The position numbers and the translations under genes were made by a program. From contig NZ_VCHX02000102.1 in NCBI RefSeq assembly GCF_005768555.2, positions 1,058 to 38,122 of the forward strand: 37,065 nucleotides of DNA, read 5' to 3'. Position 1 is the stretch's first letter. Every line of letters begins with the position of its first letter. Source of the stretch: Streptomyces sporangiiformans. GTDB lineage: Bacteria; Actinomycetota; Actinomycetes; Streptomycetales; Streptomycetaceae. The notes under the pieces were generated by a model, which ran no database searches, had not been told where the DNA came from, and saw only the letters and a program-made list of their open reading frames with translations. Shown piece by piece: positions 25,190 through 32,371 of this stretch.

Positions 25190-25408
25190 TCAACACGCTC
25201 TCATGGCGCGCGACGAGGCCGGGGCGTACGGGCGTTCCTCATCCAGGCCCCTGACCAGGGAAGTTGTTACCGCACTGCGGTGCCGGTGGCAGGCCGGCGC
25301 CAAGGTGTCCATCCTGCCCTGGAGTGCCGGCGCTGAGGCGAAAGCCGGATACCAGCACGCGTGGGTGACGGCCGCGAGCAGGACCGTGGCCGTCACCAGC
25401 GGCGTCAC
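25190..25408 (-). pseudogene. Probable 5' remnant of an EamA-type transporter gene
   Basis: A GTG overlapping the ybaK stop (GTGA) opens a frame reading VTPLVTATVLLAAVTHACWY, which closely resembles the first helix of EamA/DMT-family transporters (usual start M-T-P-L...THASWN, from memory). After about 20 codons the resemblance ends and the frame stops at 25190 without further membrane helices, where a real protein would have about ten. It looks like a gene truncated by deletion; the overlap suggests it was once cotranscribed with ybaK. The rest of 25155-25400 holds nothing I recognise. Confidence 0.45.
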
Positions 25409-25956
25409 GCCGACGGCTCGGGCGACTGCTCGCGCACGTCCACCAGCGTGCCGCCCGCGTGGGCGATCAGGGTCTTCGGGGCCATGGGGAAGACGGCGTA
25501 CGGCGTGCCCGCGGCGGCCCACACCGTCTCGTGCTCCAGCAGCGAGCGGTCCGCCAGCACACGGGTCCGGGTGCGGTGGCCGAAGGGCGGTACGCCGCCG
25601 ATCGCGTACCCCGTCGTCTCCCGGACCAGGTCTGCCTTCGCCCGCGTGACCTTCCCGGCACCCAGTTCCCGGCGTACGAGCTCCACGTCCACCCGGGACG
25701 CGCCGTCCATCAGGACCAGGACCGGCACCCCGTCCGCGGCGAAGATGAGCGACTTGCAGATCTGGCTCAGCTCGCAGCCGATCGCCGCGGCGGCCTCGGC
25801 GGCGGTGCGCGTGGCCTCCGGGAAGCGGCGGACGCGAGGGACCAGATCGTCGAGGCCCAGCTGCTGCAGAGCCTCGACGAAACGAGGAGGGGCTGCGGAC
25901 GCTGCGGACGCGGAAGACGCCTCAGACGCCGCGGATCCTTCGGAAGTGGCGGTCAT
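25405..25956 (-). CDS. ybaK: YbaK/EbsC-family aminoacyl-tRNA deacylase
   Basis: A 183-aa cytoplasmic protein of the YbaK/ProRS-editing family, which hydrolyses mischarged tRNAs such as Cys-tRNA(Pro). Conserved features are the lysine in ELSQICKSLIFAADGVPVLV (about residues 62-81), the segment VTRAKADLVRETTGYAIGGV with G-Y-x-x-G-G-V-x-P, and HETVWAAAGTP near the end. A Ser/Ala-rich low-complexity tail precedes the domain (about residues 1-25). ATG 25956 is preferred; an in-frame GTG lies three codons upstream. No Shine-Dalgarno sequence is visible, and TACGGT about 8 bases upstream could give a leaderless mRNA. Confidence 0.88.
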   Translation of the reverse strand: MTATSEGSAASEASSASAASAAPPRFVEALQQLGLDDLVPRVRRFPEATRTAAEAAAAIGCELSQICKSLIFAADGVPVLVLMDGASRVDVELVRRELGAGKVTRAKADLVRETTGYAIGGVPPFGHRTRTRVLADRSLLEHETVWAAAGTPYAVFPMAPKTLIAHAGGTLVDVREQSPEPSA

Positions 25957-26038
25957 GGACGGCACCGTAGCGGTGGGTGTACGGGCACGCGAACGAGTTA
26001 CTCACCAACGCCGTTCCCGTGTCCCCGCCTCCGTCGCG

Positions 26039-27736
26039 TCAGCTGCCCGCCTTCAGCAGCGCCGCCACGATCGGCCCCGCCGCCTCCCCGCCGTGCCCGC
26101 CCTGCTGCACGACGCCTGCCGCCGCCAGGTCGCCCTTCCACGCGGTGAACCAGCCGTTGGGCTTCTTCTGGCCGTCGACCTCCGCCGACCCGGTCTTGGC
26201 GCCGAAGTCGGGGCCGAGTCCGGACATCGCCTCGGCCGCCGTACCCGCCGCGGCCGTGTACTGCAGCAGCTCGCGCAGCTGGGACTGGGTGGAGGAGGAC
26301 AGGGACCGGGACCCCTTCGCCAAGGTGCGGTCGTCGACGTCCGCAGACACCAGGTACGGCTGGTGGAAGCTGCCCGTCTTCGCCGTCGCCACGACCGACG
26401 CCATGTTCAGCGGGTTCATACGGACCCCGCCCTGGCCGATCAACGACGCCGCCTTCTGGGCCTGCGACTGCACCGGCACCGAGCCGTCGAAACTCGACAC
26501 CCCGACGGACCAGTTGTCCCTGCCGAGCCCGAACACCTCCTGGGCCTGCTTGGTCAGGTCGTCGTCGCTCAGCTTCTTGGCCTGGCTGATGAAGGCCGTG
26601 TTGCAGGACCGCGCGAAACTCGCCTTGAACGTGCCGTTCTTGATCTCGAACTTGTCGTCGTTCTGGAACTTCCAGCCGCCGTACGTCGAGTACTTGGGGC
26701 ACGGGTGTTCCTTGTTCGCCGACGCGAGGCCCTTGTCGAGCAGCAGCGACGCCGTAATGATCTTCATCGTGGAGCCGGGGGCGAGGGACCCCTGGAAGGC
26801 GGTGTTGTAACCATGGCCGGAATTCGCGACGGCCAGGATCTCGCCGGTGGACGGCTTCAGCATGACCGCCGACGCCTGGGACTTCTTGGCCACCTGCGAC
26901 TCGGCGGTCGCCTGGAGGCTCGGGCTGAGGGTCGTACGGACCGTGCCCGGCGTGCCCTTGCTCAGCTCCAGAAGCGTCTTGTCGGGGTTCTTCTGTTCGG
27001 TCGAGGTCTTCGAGGAGGAGGAGTCGGAGCCCGTGGAGCCCTTGCGGATCACCCGCAGCTCGATGCCGGCCTTGCCGCCCGCCTTCTTGCCGTACTTCTC
27101 CCGCAGCCCGTCCAGAACGGAGCCGAGGGAGGGGTACTTGGCCGTGGTCAGCTCGCCGCCGTCCCGGTCGAGCGCCTTGACGGGCGGCGTCCCGGCCTCC
27201 CCGGTGACCAGCCGGTCGCCGTCCGCCAGGTCCGGGTGCACGACGGAGGAGCGCCAGTCGACCAGCGGCTTCCCGTCCTTGGCGCGCCGGACGACGGTGA
27301 GCTCGGAATCGTAGGCGAGGGGCTTGCTCTTGCCCTTGTAGGAGACCGTGCCCTTGACCGAGAACGGCATCTTGGTGCCGGACCGCTGACCCGCCGTGAG
27401 TGTCACGTCCTCGATGTGCGCCTCTGTGCCGAACCCGGTCAGCAGGGTGCGGGCCGCCGTCGTGTCGTTCGTGGCGGCCGCGGCCCGCGCCGCGTCACCG
27501 CCCTGCCAGGCCGCGAGGAACGTCTTGGCCGTGGAGCGGACTTCGGCCGCCGACAACGGGCCGGTTTTCACCTTCTTGGCATCCGAGGCCGTCGATCCGT
27601 TGTCGTCGGCGGCCGCGCCGCCGTCGTACACGTTGTAGACGCCGAATGCCGCGCCGCCGACGACGACCGCGATCATCCCGCCGATGACGGCGGGCTTCGT
27701 CCTGCCGCGCTCGGTGGCGCGTCTCCTGTTTCCCAC
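26039..27736 (-). CDS. Penicillin-binding protein (transpeptidase), second of a tandem pair
   Basis: A 565-aa membrane-anchored peptidoglycan DD-transpeptidase. An N-terminal uncleaved TM anchor (PAVIGGMIAVVVGGAAFGVY, about 15-34) is followed by an NTF2-like MecA-N domain (about 60-165), a PBP dimerisation-type region, and the transpeptidase domain. The active-site triad is S-T-M-K (PGSTMKI, about 320), S-C-N (about 377) and K-T-G-S (about 513). A Ser/Lys-rich insertion (GSDSSSSKTSTEQ) lies near 235. Lack of a glycosyltransferase domain makes it a class B PBP. The GTG start has GGAGG about 10 bases upstream. It lies 156 bases after a close paralogue in the same orientation, so the two likely form one unit made by duplication. 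Confidence 0.93.
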   Translation of the reverse strand: MGNRRRATERGRTKPAVIGGMIAVVVGGAAFGVYNVYDGGAAADDNGSTASDAKKVKTGPLSAAEVRSTAKTFLAAWQGGDAARAAAATNDTTAARTLLTGFGTEAHIEDVTLTAGQRSGTKMPFSVKGTVSYKGKSKPLAYDSELTVVRRAKDGKPLVDWRSSVVHPDLADGDRLVTGEAGTPPVKALDRDGGELTTAKYPSLGSVLDGLREKYGKKAGGKAGIELRVIRKGSTGSDSSSSKTSTEQKNPDKTLLELSKGTPGTVRTTLSPSLQATAESQVAKKSQASAVMLKPSTGEILAVANSGHGYNTAFQGSLAPGSTMKIITASLLLDKGLASANKEHPCPKYSTYGGWKFQNDDKFEIKNGTFKASFARSCNTAFISQAKKLSDDDLTKQAQEVFGLGRDNWSVGVSSFDGSVPVQSQAQKAASLIGQGGVRMNPLNMASVVATAKTGSFHQPYLVSADVDDRTLAKGSRSLSSSTQSQLRELLQYTAAAGTAAEAMSGLGPDFGAKTGSAEVDGQKKPNGWFTAWKGDLAAAGVVQQGGHGGEAAGPIVAALLKAGS

Positions 27737-27871
27737 AGCTCCCGTTCCTCCGCTGGTTTCCCGGTTCTCCCACGCTCCTCTACGAGAACGAGTGCCACCA
27801 CCCTAGAGGGCCGCCCTGTGAGGGTGAGTTCGGCCACTTGTCTCTCGGACAGGGGGCTTCGCGGGGCGGCC

Positions 27872-27886
27872 CTGACCTTAGGTCAG
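27872..27886. repeat. Small palindrome between the two PBP genes
   Basis: CTGACCT-T-AGGTCAG is a perfect 7-bp inverted repeat about an odd centre, directly after the stop codon of the first PBP gene. It may be a weak stem-loop or a protein site; it is too short for a convincing terminator. Confidence 0.4.
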
Positions 27887-27892
27887 CCCATG

Positions 27893-29518
27893 TCAGGCGC
27901 CCGCTCGTAGGATCGCCGCCACGATCGGGCCGGCCGCGTCACCGCCGTGGCCGCCCTCCTGCGTGATGGCCGCGGCCGCGATGTCATCGCGGTAACCGGT
28001 GAACCAGCTGTTGGACTTCTCCTGTCCGTCGACCTCCGCGGAGCCGGTCTTCGCGCCGATGTTGCCGGGGACCTTCGACATCGCGGCGGCCGCGGTGCCG
28101 CTGACCGCCGTGCGGTTCATCATCTGGCGCAGCTGCGCGACCGTACTCTCCGACAGGCCCTCGGCGGTGGCCAGTTGGCGGTCGTCGAGCCGCTGCGGCA
28201 CGATGACCGGCTGCCGGAAGGTGCCCGTCATGGCGGTCGCGGTGACCGACGCCATGTTGAGCGGGCTCATCTGGACCTGGCCCTGGCCGAGCATGTTGGC
28301 CGCCGTGTCGGGGCCGCCGGAGGCCGGGACGGAGCCGTCGAAGGAGGGTATGCCGGTCTTCCAGTCGTCCCGGCCGAGGCCGAAGCGCTCCTCGGCCTCC
28401 TTCGTGAGCGAGTTGACCTGCACCTCGTCCGCGTACTTCACGAACGCCGTGTTGCACGAGCGCGCGAAGCTGTCCGAGAGGGTCGCGTTCTCGTTGGGTG
28501 TCATGCCCTTGAGGTTCTTGAACTTCTGGCTCTGCCAGGTCGCGTCGGGCGGGCAGGGCGCGGGCCCGGTCGCCGTCGTTATGTCGTTGTCGATCAGCGT
28601 CGCCGCGGAGATGATCTTCATCGTGGAGCCGGGGGCGAGCTTGCCCAGGAACGCCGCGTTGAACTCGTCGGCCCGGTGGTTGGCGACCGCCAGCACCTCG
28701 CCGGTGCTCGATCTCACCGCGACCACCGACGACTCGGAGTACTCCTTGACCGCCTTCTCCGCGGCCGCCTGGGAGCGCGCGCTGAGCGTCGTCTGCAGCT
28801 TGCCCGGCTTGCCCTTGGCGAGCGTGACGAGCGTCTCGTCGCCCGCGTTCTCGTCCGTGTGCCGGATCGACAGCTCGATGCCCGGAGTGCCGCCCGCGGT
28901 CGGGCCGTACTTCTCCCGCAGCTGGTCCAGGATCGGCCCGAGCGACGGGTACTTCGCCTTGGTCAGCACGACCCCGTCGCGGTCCACCGCCTCGATCGGC
29001 GGGCTCGCCGCCTCGCCGGTGACCAGCGTGTCGCCCTTCTTGAGGTCCGGGTGCATGACGGACGGCTGCCAGTCGACCAGCGCGCGCCCCGTGGTCTTCC
29101 CGCGCACGACGGTCAGCTCACTGTCGTACGACAGCGGCTTGGTCTTCCCCTCGTACGACACCGTGGCCGAGACCGAGAACGGCACGGTCTTTCCGGACGG
29201 CGTACCCGGCGTGATCTTCACCTTCGTGAGGTGCGCCTCGTCGCGGTAGTCGGTGAGCAGCGCCCGGGCCGACGCCGCGTTGTTCGTGTACGTGGCGGCC
29301 TTGTCCGCCTGGCCCTTCTCCCAGCTCGCGAAGAACTTCTCGGTGGTCTCCTTGACCTCCGCGCTCGACGGCGGACCGGTCTTCACCTGTGCCGGCCCGG
29401 CCGAGTCCGCGTCCGTCCCGGTGACGGCCGAGACGATGTTGTACGCGCCGTACCCGGCACCCCCCACCATGACGGCGAACACCCCGCCGACTATGGCGGC
29501 CTTTGCCCCCTTGCGCAT
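27893..29518 (-). CDS. Penicillin-binding protein (transpeptidase), first of a tandem pair
   Basis: A 541-aa class B penicillin-binding protein, paralogous to its downstream neighbour over the whole length (shared segments include SLAPGSTMKI versus KLAPGSTMKI, SFARSCNTAF, FGLGRD and GAKTGSAEVDGQ). The N-terminal anchor is AAIVGGVFAVMVGGAGYGAY (about 7-26), then a MecA-N NTF2-like domain (about 45-150) and the transpeptidase domain with S-T-M-K (about 296), S-C-N (about 354) and K-T-G (about 490). It cross-links cell-wall peptides outside the membrane. The ATG is preceded by GGGAGGGG, nine bases upstream. A 26-bp perfect palindrome lies 22-47 bases upstream of the start and is the obvious control point. 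Confidence 0.93.
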   Translation of the reverse strand: MRKGAKAAIVGGVFAVMVGGAGYGAYNIVSAVTGTDADSAGPAQVKTGPPSSAEVKETTEKFFASWEKGQADKAATYTNNAASARALLTDYRDEAHLTKVKITPGTPSGKTVPFSVSATVSYEGKTKPLSYDSELTVVRGKTTGRALVDWQPSVMHPDLKKGDTLVTGEAASPPIEAVDRDGVVLTKAKYPSLGPILDQLREKYGPTAGGTPGIELSIRHTDENAGDETLVTLAKGKPGKLQTTLSARSQAAAEKAVKEYSESSVVAVRSSTGEVLAVANHRADEFNAAFLGKLAPGSTMKIISAATLIDNDITTATGPAPCPPDATWQSQKFKNLKGMTPNENATLSDSFARSCNTAFVKYADEVQVNSLTKEAEERFGLGRDDWKTGIPSFDGSVPASGGPDTAANMLGQGQVQMSPLNMASVTATAMTGTFRQPVIVPQRLDDRQLATAEGLSESTVAQLRQMMNRTAVSGTAAAAMSKVPGNIGAKTGSAEVDGQEKSNSWFTGYRDDIAAAAITQEGGHGGDAAGPIVAAILRAGA

Positions 29519-29539
29519 CGCGCGTTTCCCCTCCCATGA

Positions 29540-29565
29540 ACCTTTCTGAACGCGTTCAGAAAGGT
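29540..29565. promoter_or_regulatory. 26-bp perfect palindrome in the PBP leader
   Basis: The half ACCTTTCTGAACG is followed by its exact reverse complement, centred on ACGCGT. It lies between the ribosome site of the first PBP gene and a possible -10 (GATACA near 29570-29575 on the minus strand). It could be a repressor operator at the transcript start or, as RNA, a 13-bp hairpin with little loop. A repressor site is more likely because the loopless form folds poorly. Confidence 0.75.
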
Positions 29566-29685
29566 GGTCTGTATCGCACTGTATGCGGGGGGAGTGACAG
29601 ATGGGGGTGGTGTTCCCCGATTGTTAGGCCCAAGTGTCCAACCACATACGCGAACAGAAGGCCCGGTCCGTCCCGGACACGGGAC

Positions 29686-29712
29686 AAGGAGGGGCGCGGT
29701 GTGCCCCTCCTT
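29686..29712. terminator. Hairpin A, 10-bp stem
   Basis: AAGGAGGGGC and GCCCCTCCTT pair perfectly around a 7-base loop. It is the second of two hairpins after the small membrane-protein gene on the minus strand. It lies upstream of the PBP promoter region and would insulate that promoter from read-through. Confidence 0.6.
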
Positions 29713-29724
29713 GGGGGGTGGTGC

Positions 29725-29751
29725 GGGTGGTGCGGCGCCACCGCACCACCC
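29725..29751 (-). terminator. Hairpin B, 11-bp stem after the small membrane-protein gene
   Basis: GGGTGGTGCGG and CCGCACCACCC pair perfectly around CGCCA, 5 bases past the stop codon at 29756. It is the likely terminator of that gene, in tandem with hairpin A. Confidence 0.7.
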
Positions 29752-29755
29752 CGGG

Positions 29756-30016
29756 TCAATGCGTGCGATCAGGCTCCCTGCGCCGGTCATCACCGGCTGC
29801 GAGGCCGTTGTCGTCGTCCTTGAGGAGCCAGGTCCTGGCCCAGGCGCGCCACTTGCTGGGCCAACTCCTGATCCAGCGGAGCAGAATCCCCGCCCACCGG
29901 AGGAACCAGCGCCCCGCGATGCACCAGCCGACTGCCACCGGGACCAGAAGCAGCAGGAGCATCCACGGTGGACCGGTCAACTCCATATCGCCCATTTGAA
30001 AACTGAACACGAACAC
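29756..30016 (-). CDS. Small membrane protein of unknown function
   Basis: An 86-aa protein with one clear membrane helix (WMLLLLLVPVAVGWCIAGRW, about residues 18-37). An amphipathic, Trp/Arg-rich stretch (FLRWAGILLRWIRSWPSKWR) and a charged tail (LKDDDNGLAAGDDRRREPD) follow. I recognise no family. GTG 30016 has GAGG four bases upstream; GTG 30010 and ATG 29995 are alternatives. A hairpin directly after its stop codon supports it being a real transcribed gene. It sits between the PBP pair and an unrecognised gene. Confidence 0.5.
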   Translation of the reverse strand: MFVFSFQMGDMELTGPPWMLLLLLVPVAVGWCIAGRWFLRWAGILLRWIRSWPSKWRAWARTWLLKDDDNGLAAGDDRRREPDRTH

Positions 30017-30052
30017 CTCGCCTCGTGAAGGCGCACTCGACCCGCCGAGACG

Positions 30053-30550
30053 TCAGGCGGCGAGCGCACCAGCAATGGATGAACCCGGGGACACGCCCGG
30101 TTCTCCAGGTGCACGAGGAATCAGCGGAGCGGCGAGCTTGATCAGCCCGCAGGGCGAGGACTCACGCGATGGCGCATGTGGAGTGGGTGGATGCGTACGC
30201 AGGCCGAGGAGCTTCGCGAGGAGCGTCAGGGTGACGCGCCAGAGCTGTTGGATCTCCTCCTCCGCCGCGGCAAGTGCCGTCTCCGACGGCACCGATCCGC
30301 TGCTCCAGGCTTGATCCGACCAGAGCATGGAACTGGTTGCCGACGGAAGGCTCGTCGCTTCTTCGGTGGAGGACAGCAGCGACTGGGTGAGTTCGGCGGT
30401 GGCGCGCTGCTCTCGCGCGGCTTCCAGAAACGTCTGGGCGGACGACAGCCGGAGTGCGGTCTCGAGCAGGCGGTGGTACTTCCAGAGCTGCGACCGTTCC
30501 CAGTCGAGTGGGTCGCCAACTGGGTGGCTGTAGCTGATGAATACCTTCAT
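30053..30550 (-). CDS. Unrecognised protein beginning MKVFISYSH
   Basis: A 165-aa soluble protein I cannot assign. Codon third positions are strongly G/C up to about residue 125, so it is very probably a real gene; after LLGLRTHPP the bias weakens and the sequence becomes Pro/Ser-rich, so the C-terminus may be frameshifted or unstructured. The body is helical (LWKYHRLLETALRLSSAQTF, EEEIQQLWRVTLTLLAKLLG). The first nine residues match the opening strand of TIR-type domains, but none of the later TIR motifs follows. The ATG overlaps the stop of a 21-codon ORF (ATGA), suggesting translational coupling. It has no obvious ribosome site. Confidence 0.6.
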   Translation of the reverse strand: MKVFISYSHPVGDPLDWERSQLWKYHRLLETALRLSSAQTFLEAAREQRATAELTQSLLSSTEEATSLPSATSSMLWSDQAWSSGSVPSETALAAAEEEIQQLWRVTLTLLAKLLGLRTHPPTPHAPSRESSPCGLIKLAAPLIPRAPGEPGVSPGSSIAGALAA

Positions 30551-30612
30551 CGTTGCCCACCGCCCGGCAGCGCCGAGGAGCCTCGCGGCCTGTCGGCGCC
30601 GTATTCGGACAT
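30547..30612 (-). CDS. Possible 21-residue leader ORF
   Basis: ATG 30612 opens a 21-codon frame (MSEYGADRPRGSSALPGGGQ, then R and TGA) whose stop overlaps the ATG of the downstream gene. TATACT (30620-30625 on the minus strand) ends 7 bases before this ATG, the arrangement of a leaderless Streptomyces transcript. The frame is short, so it may be coincidental or may be the true 5' part of the gene before a frameshift. Confidence 0.3.
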   Translation of the reverse strand: MSEYGADRPRGSSALPGGGQR

Positions 30613-30627
30613 GCGGTGAAGTATAGC

Positions 30628-30660
30628 CACCGATCACGGCCGTGGGGCGCGTGATCGGTG
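30628..30660 (-). terminator. Terminator of the CMD-like gene
   Basis: CACCGATCACG and CGTGATCGGTG form a perfect 11-bp stem around an 11-base loop, beginning 32 bases past the stop at 30692. It lies immediately upstream of the TATACT proposed for the next gene. Confidence 0.65.
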
Positions 30661-30691
30661 CGCTGGTGGCTCCAGGCCTCGGGCGGCCTCT

Positions 30692-31018
30692 CTACGCTCG
30701 GCCTTCGGCCTCGGTGTCGGCCACAGTGATCGCGACGCCGAGCGCTTCGGCGATGTTGCCGGCTGCCGTCATGACGCGGGCTGTGCCCACGATGGGGGCG
30801 ATGGCGACCAGGACATCCTGCAGCTGCTCGGCGGTCAGGCCGGCCTGGAGGGCGGGGTCGATGTTGGCGACGTAGGAGATCGGCGGAGCGTCCGAGGCGG
30901 CGAGGGCCGCGATGCGGGTGAGCATGAACATGTCCGGGGCCAGCCCGCACCGTTCAACCGAGTCGATCGTCATCGCGGCGAGGGTGTCCAGTACCGGGGT
31001 TTCAGATGCTGTGGCCAT
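30692..31018 (-). CDS. Carboxymuconolactone decarboxylase-like protein
   Basis: A 108-aa cytoplasmic protein of the AhpD/CMD-like all-helical superfamily. The segments LAPDMFMLTRIAALAASDAP, LTAEQLQDVLVAIAPIVGTA and AAGNIAEALG match the family core. The C-x-x-C/C-x-x-H redox motif of AhpD peroxidases is absent; the only cysteine is near residue 24. It therefore probably belongs to the non-peroxidase subgroup, and activity is unknown. ATG 31018 is chosen over the longer frame because CAGGAG lies about 11 bases upstream and the domain begins there. The 281-base gap upstream contains short GTCGGT repeats (31033-31059) and no gene. Confidence 0.75.
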   Translation of the reverse strand: MATASETPVLDTLAAMTIDSVERCGLAPDMFMLTRIAALAASDAPPISYVANIDPALQAGLTAEQLQDVLVAIAPIVGTARVMTAAGNIAEALGVAITVADTEAEGRA

Positions 31019-31299
31019 GGCGGGTCGTCTCCTGTCGGTGTCGGTCGGTGTCGGTCGGTGACGAGAGGTGGAGGCAAGTGCTCCGCGTCTCGGTGCAGCG
31101 TCCACCGCTCGACCGTAAGTCCGTTTCCTGCCGATTTCCTGTCGAGGGGATCGGCTGAGGGGGGAGGCAGGGATGGCCCGGCAGAGATGGCGCGGCGAAC
31201 TGCGGCGCCATCGCGGTGTTGCGACTGAGCGCGCTGGTTTCAGCGCACCTCGGCCCGCCCGGCCCCCAGCGCCCGGAACGCGCCGCGGCCCGGCGAGGG

Positions 31300-31722
31300 T
31301 CAGGCGTCGTGGTCGATGATGGCGGTGACGCGGATCTCGACGCGCATCTTCGGAGCGCCGAGGGCCGGAACACCGATCTCGGTCCAGATCGGCGAGCGAT
31401 CGCCCATGCGCTCGCGGAGCTGCTCCACCATGACGCGGTTGTGGACCTCTCCGATGAAGTCGGCTGAGGTGGGGATGTGGTAGGAGTTCACGGCGATGAC
31501 GTCACGCCACGTGGCGCCGGCCTCGGCGAGAGTCCGCTCGACGTTCTCGAAAGCCTGGACGATCTCGTCTTCGAGGGACTCAGGAAAGTTCCAGCCGTCG
31601 TCCCATCCTCCTTGGCCTGAGGTCTCGACGCGGTCGCCGACTCGAACTGCCTGGCTGTAGTGCATGCGGGCGAGCTGCGTCTCGCCGTACCCGGGCGTGG
31701 CGAAGAACTCCGGCCTACTCAT
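31300..31722 (-). CDS. RidA/YjgF family protein
   Basis: A 140-aa cytoplasmic protein of the RidA (YjgF/YER057c/UK114) family, whose best-known members hydrolyse reactive imines or enamines from amino-acid metabolism. Landmarks are the N-terminal HYSQAVRVGDRVETSGQGGW, the middle QAFENVERTLAEAGATWRDV and the C-terminal GVPALGAPKMRVEIRVTAII. The Arg in MRVEI fits the substrate-binding position. ATG 31722 follows AAGGAGG closely; a second ATG eight codons upstream lies inside an operator. It is divergent from a MarR regulator and is very likely under its control. A weak hairpin (31231-31246) lies downstream. Confidence 0.9.
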   Translation of the reverse strand: MSRPEFFATPGYGETQLARMHYSQAVRVGDRVETSGQGGWDDGWNFPESLEDEIVQAFENVERTLAEAGATWRDVIAVNSYHIPTSADFIGEVHNRVMVEQLRERMGDRSPIWTEIGVPALGAPKMRVEIRVTAIIDHDA

Positions 31723-31739
31723 GATCCTCCTTGCGATTG

Positions 31740-31755
31740 ACTTCATGCTTGAAGT
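31740..31755. promoter_or_regulatory. MarR operator copy 1 (imperfect)
   Basis: ACTTCA-TGCT-TGAAGT keeps both 6-base arms of copy 2 but not the central symmetry. It lies 18 bases upstream of the ridA ATG, where bound repressor would block that transcript. Confidence 0.75.
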
Positions 31756-31772
31756 AAAGCCTACGTGATTTC

Positions 31773-31788
31773 ACTTCACGCGTGAAGT
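31773..31788. promoter_or_regulatory. MarR operator copy 2 (perfect palindrome)
   Basis: ACTTCACGCGTGAAGT is a perfect 16-bp palindrome, 33 bases (about three helical turns) from copy 1 and 26 bases before the marR ATG. It covers the -35 area of the likely marR promoter (TAGGGT at 31801-31806 as -10), supporting autoregulation. Confidence 0.85.
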
Positions 31789-31813
31789 CTTGACCGTTCG
31801 GTAGGGTGCCGTC

Positions 31814-32314
31814 ATGGCCGATCCCGCGAACCCGAACTCCGGTGAGGACGCCTCCGGCGACGCGCTGTGGCTGACCGCGGACGAGAAGGAGGCATGGACC
31901 GGACTGGTCTCACTGGTCCTGCTGCTACCGGGAAAGCTGGAGTCGCCGTTGCAGCAGGAAGCCGGCCTGACCCTCTTCGAGTACTTGACCCTCAGTCACA
32001 TCTCGGAGGCTCCGGAGCGCCGCCTGCGGATGAGCGAGCTGGCCTACCTCGCCAGCGGCTCCCTCTCGCGCCTGTCCAACGTCGTCAAGCGGTTCGAGCA
32101 GCGGGGCTGGGTGGAGCGTTCGCCCGACCCCGACGACGGCCGGTACACCATCGCCGCCCTCACCGACGCCGGCTACGACGTGGTCGTCGCCGCCGCGCCC
32201 ACGCACGTGCGCTCGGTGCGGCAGTTCGTGCTCGACCCGCTCACCGCTGCCGACCAGAAGGCGCTCGCCCGCATCGCCGCCAAGCTGCGGGTGCGGCCGG
32301 TCGACCTGTCCTAG
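31814..32314 (+). CDS. MarR-family transcriptional regulator
   Basis: A 166-aa winged-helix regulator. The DNA-binding region contains LRMSELAYLASGSLSRLSNV (recognition helix), VKRFEQRGWVERSPDPDDGR (wing with the conserved D-x-D/G-R) and the typical YTIAALTDAGYDVVVAAAPT. N- and C-terminal helices form the dimer interface. The ATG has no ribosome site, and TAGGGT lies about 8 bases upstream, so the message is probably leaderless. It is divergent from ridA, with two palindromes between them, so it likely senses a small molecule (perhaps a reactive metabolite) and represses both genes; the ligand is inferred only. Confidence 0.93.
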   Translation: MADPANPNSGEDASGDALWLTADEKEAWTGLVSLVLLLPGKLESPLQQEAGLTLFEYLTLSHISEAPERRLRMSELAYLASGSLSRLSNVVKRFEQRGWVERSPDPDDGRYTIAALTDAGYDVVVAAAPTHVRSVRQFVLDPLTAADQKALARIAAKLRVRPVDLS

Positions 32315-32324
32315 AGGCCGCGGT

Positions 32325-32350
32325 TCCGACGGCATGGCGAACTGCCGTGC
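32325..32350. terminator. Weak hairpin between marR and pmt
   Basis: ACGGCA (32329-32334) and TGCCGT (32343-32348) pair around an 8-base loop, with an alternative 7-bp register (GGCATGG/CCGTGCC). It sits between two convergent genes only 57 bases apart and is the only candidate terminator there. Confidence 0.35.
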
Positions 32351-32371
32351 CATCGTGGCGCGTCCGCCCAG

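Noticed and set aside
30523..30550. TIR-domain immune protein from the opening MKVFISYSH
   Set aside because: Only the first strand resembles TIR. The catalytic Glu region, the later conserved box and normal TIR spacing are absent, and no partner defence gene is adjacent.
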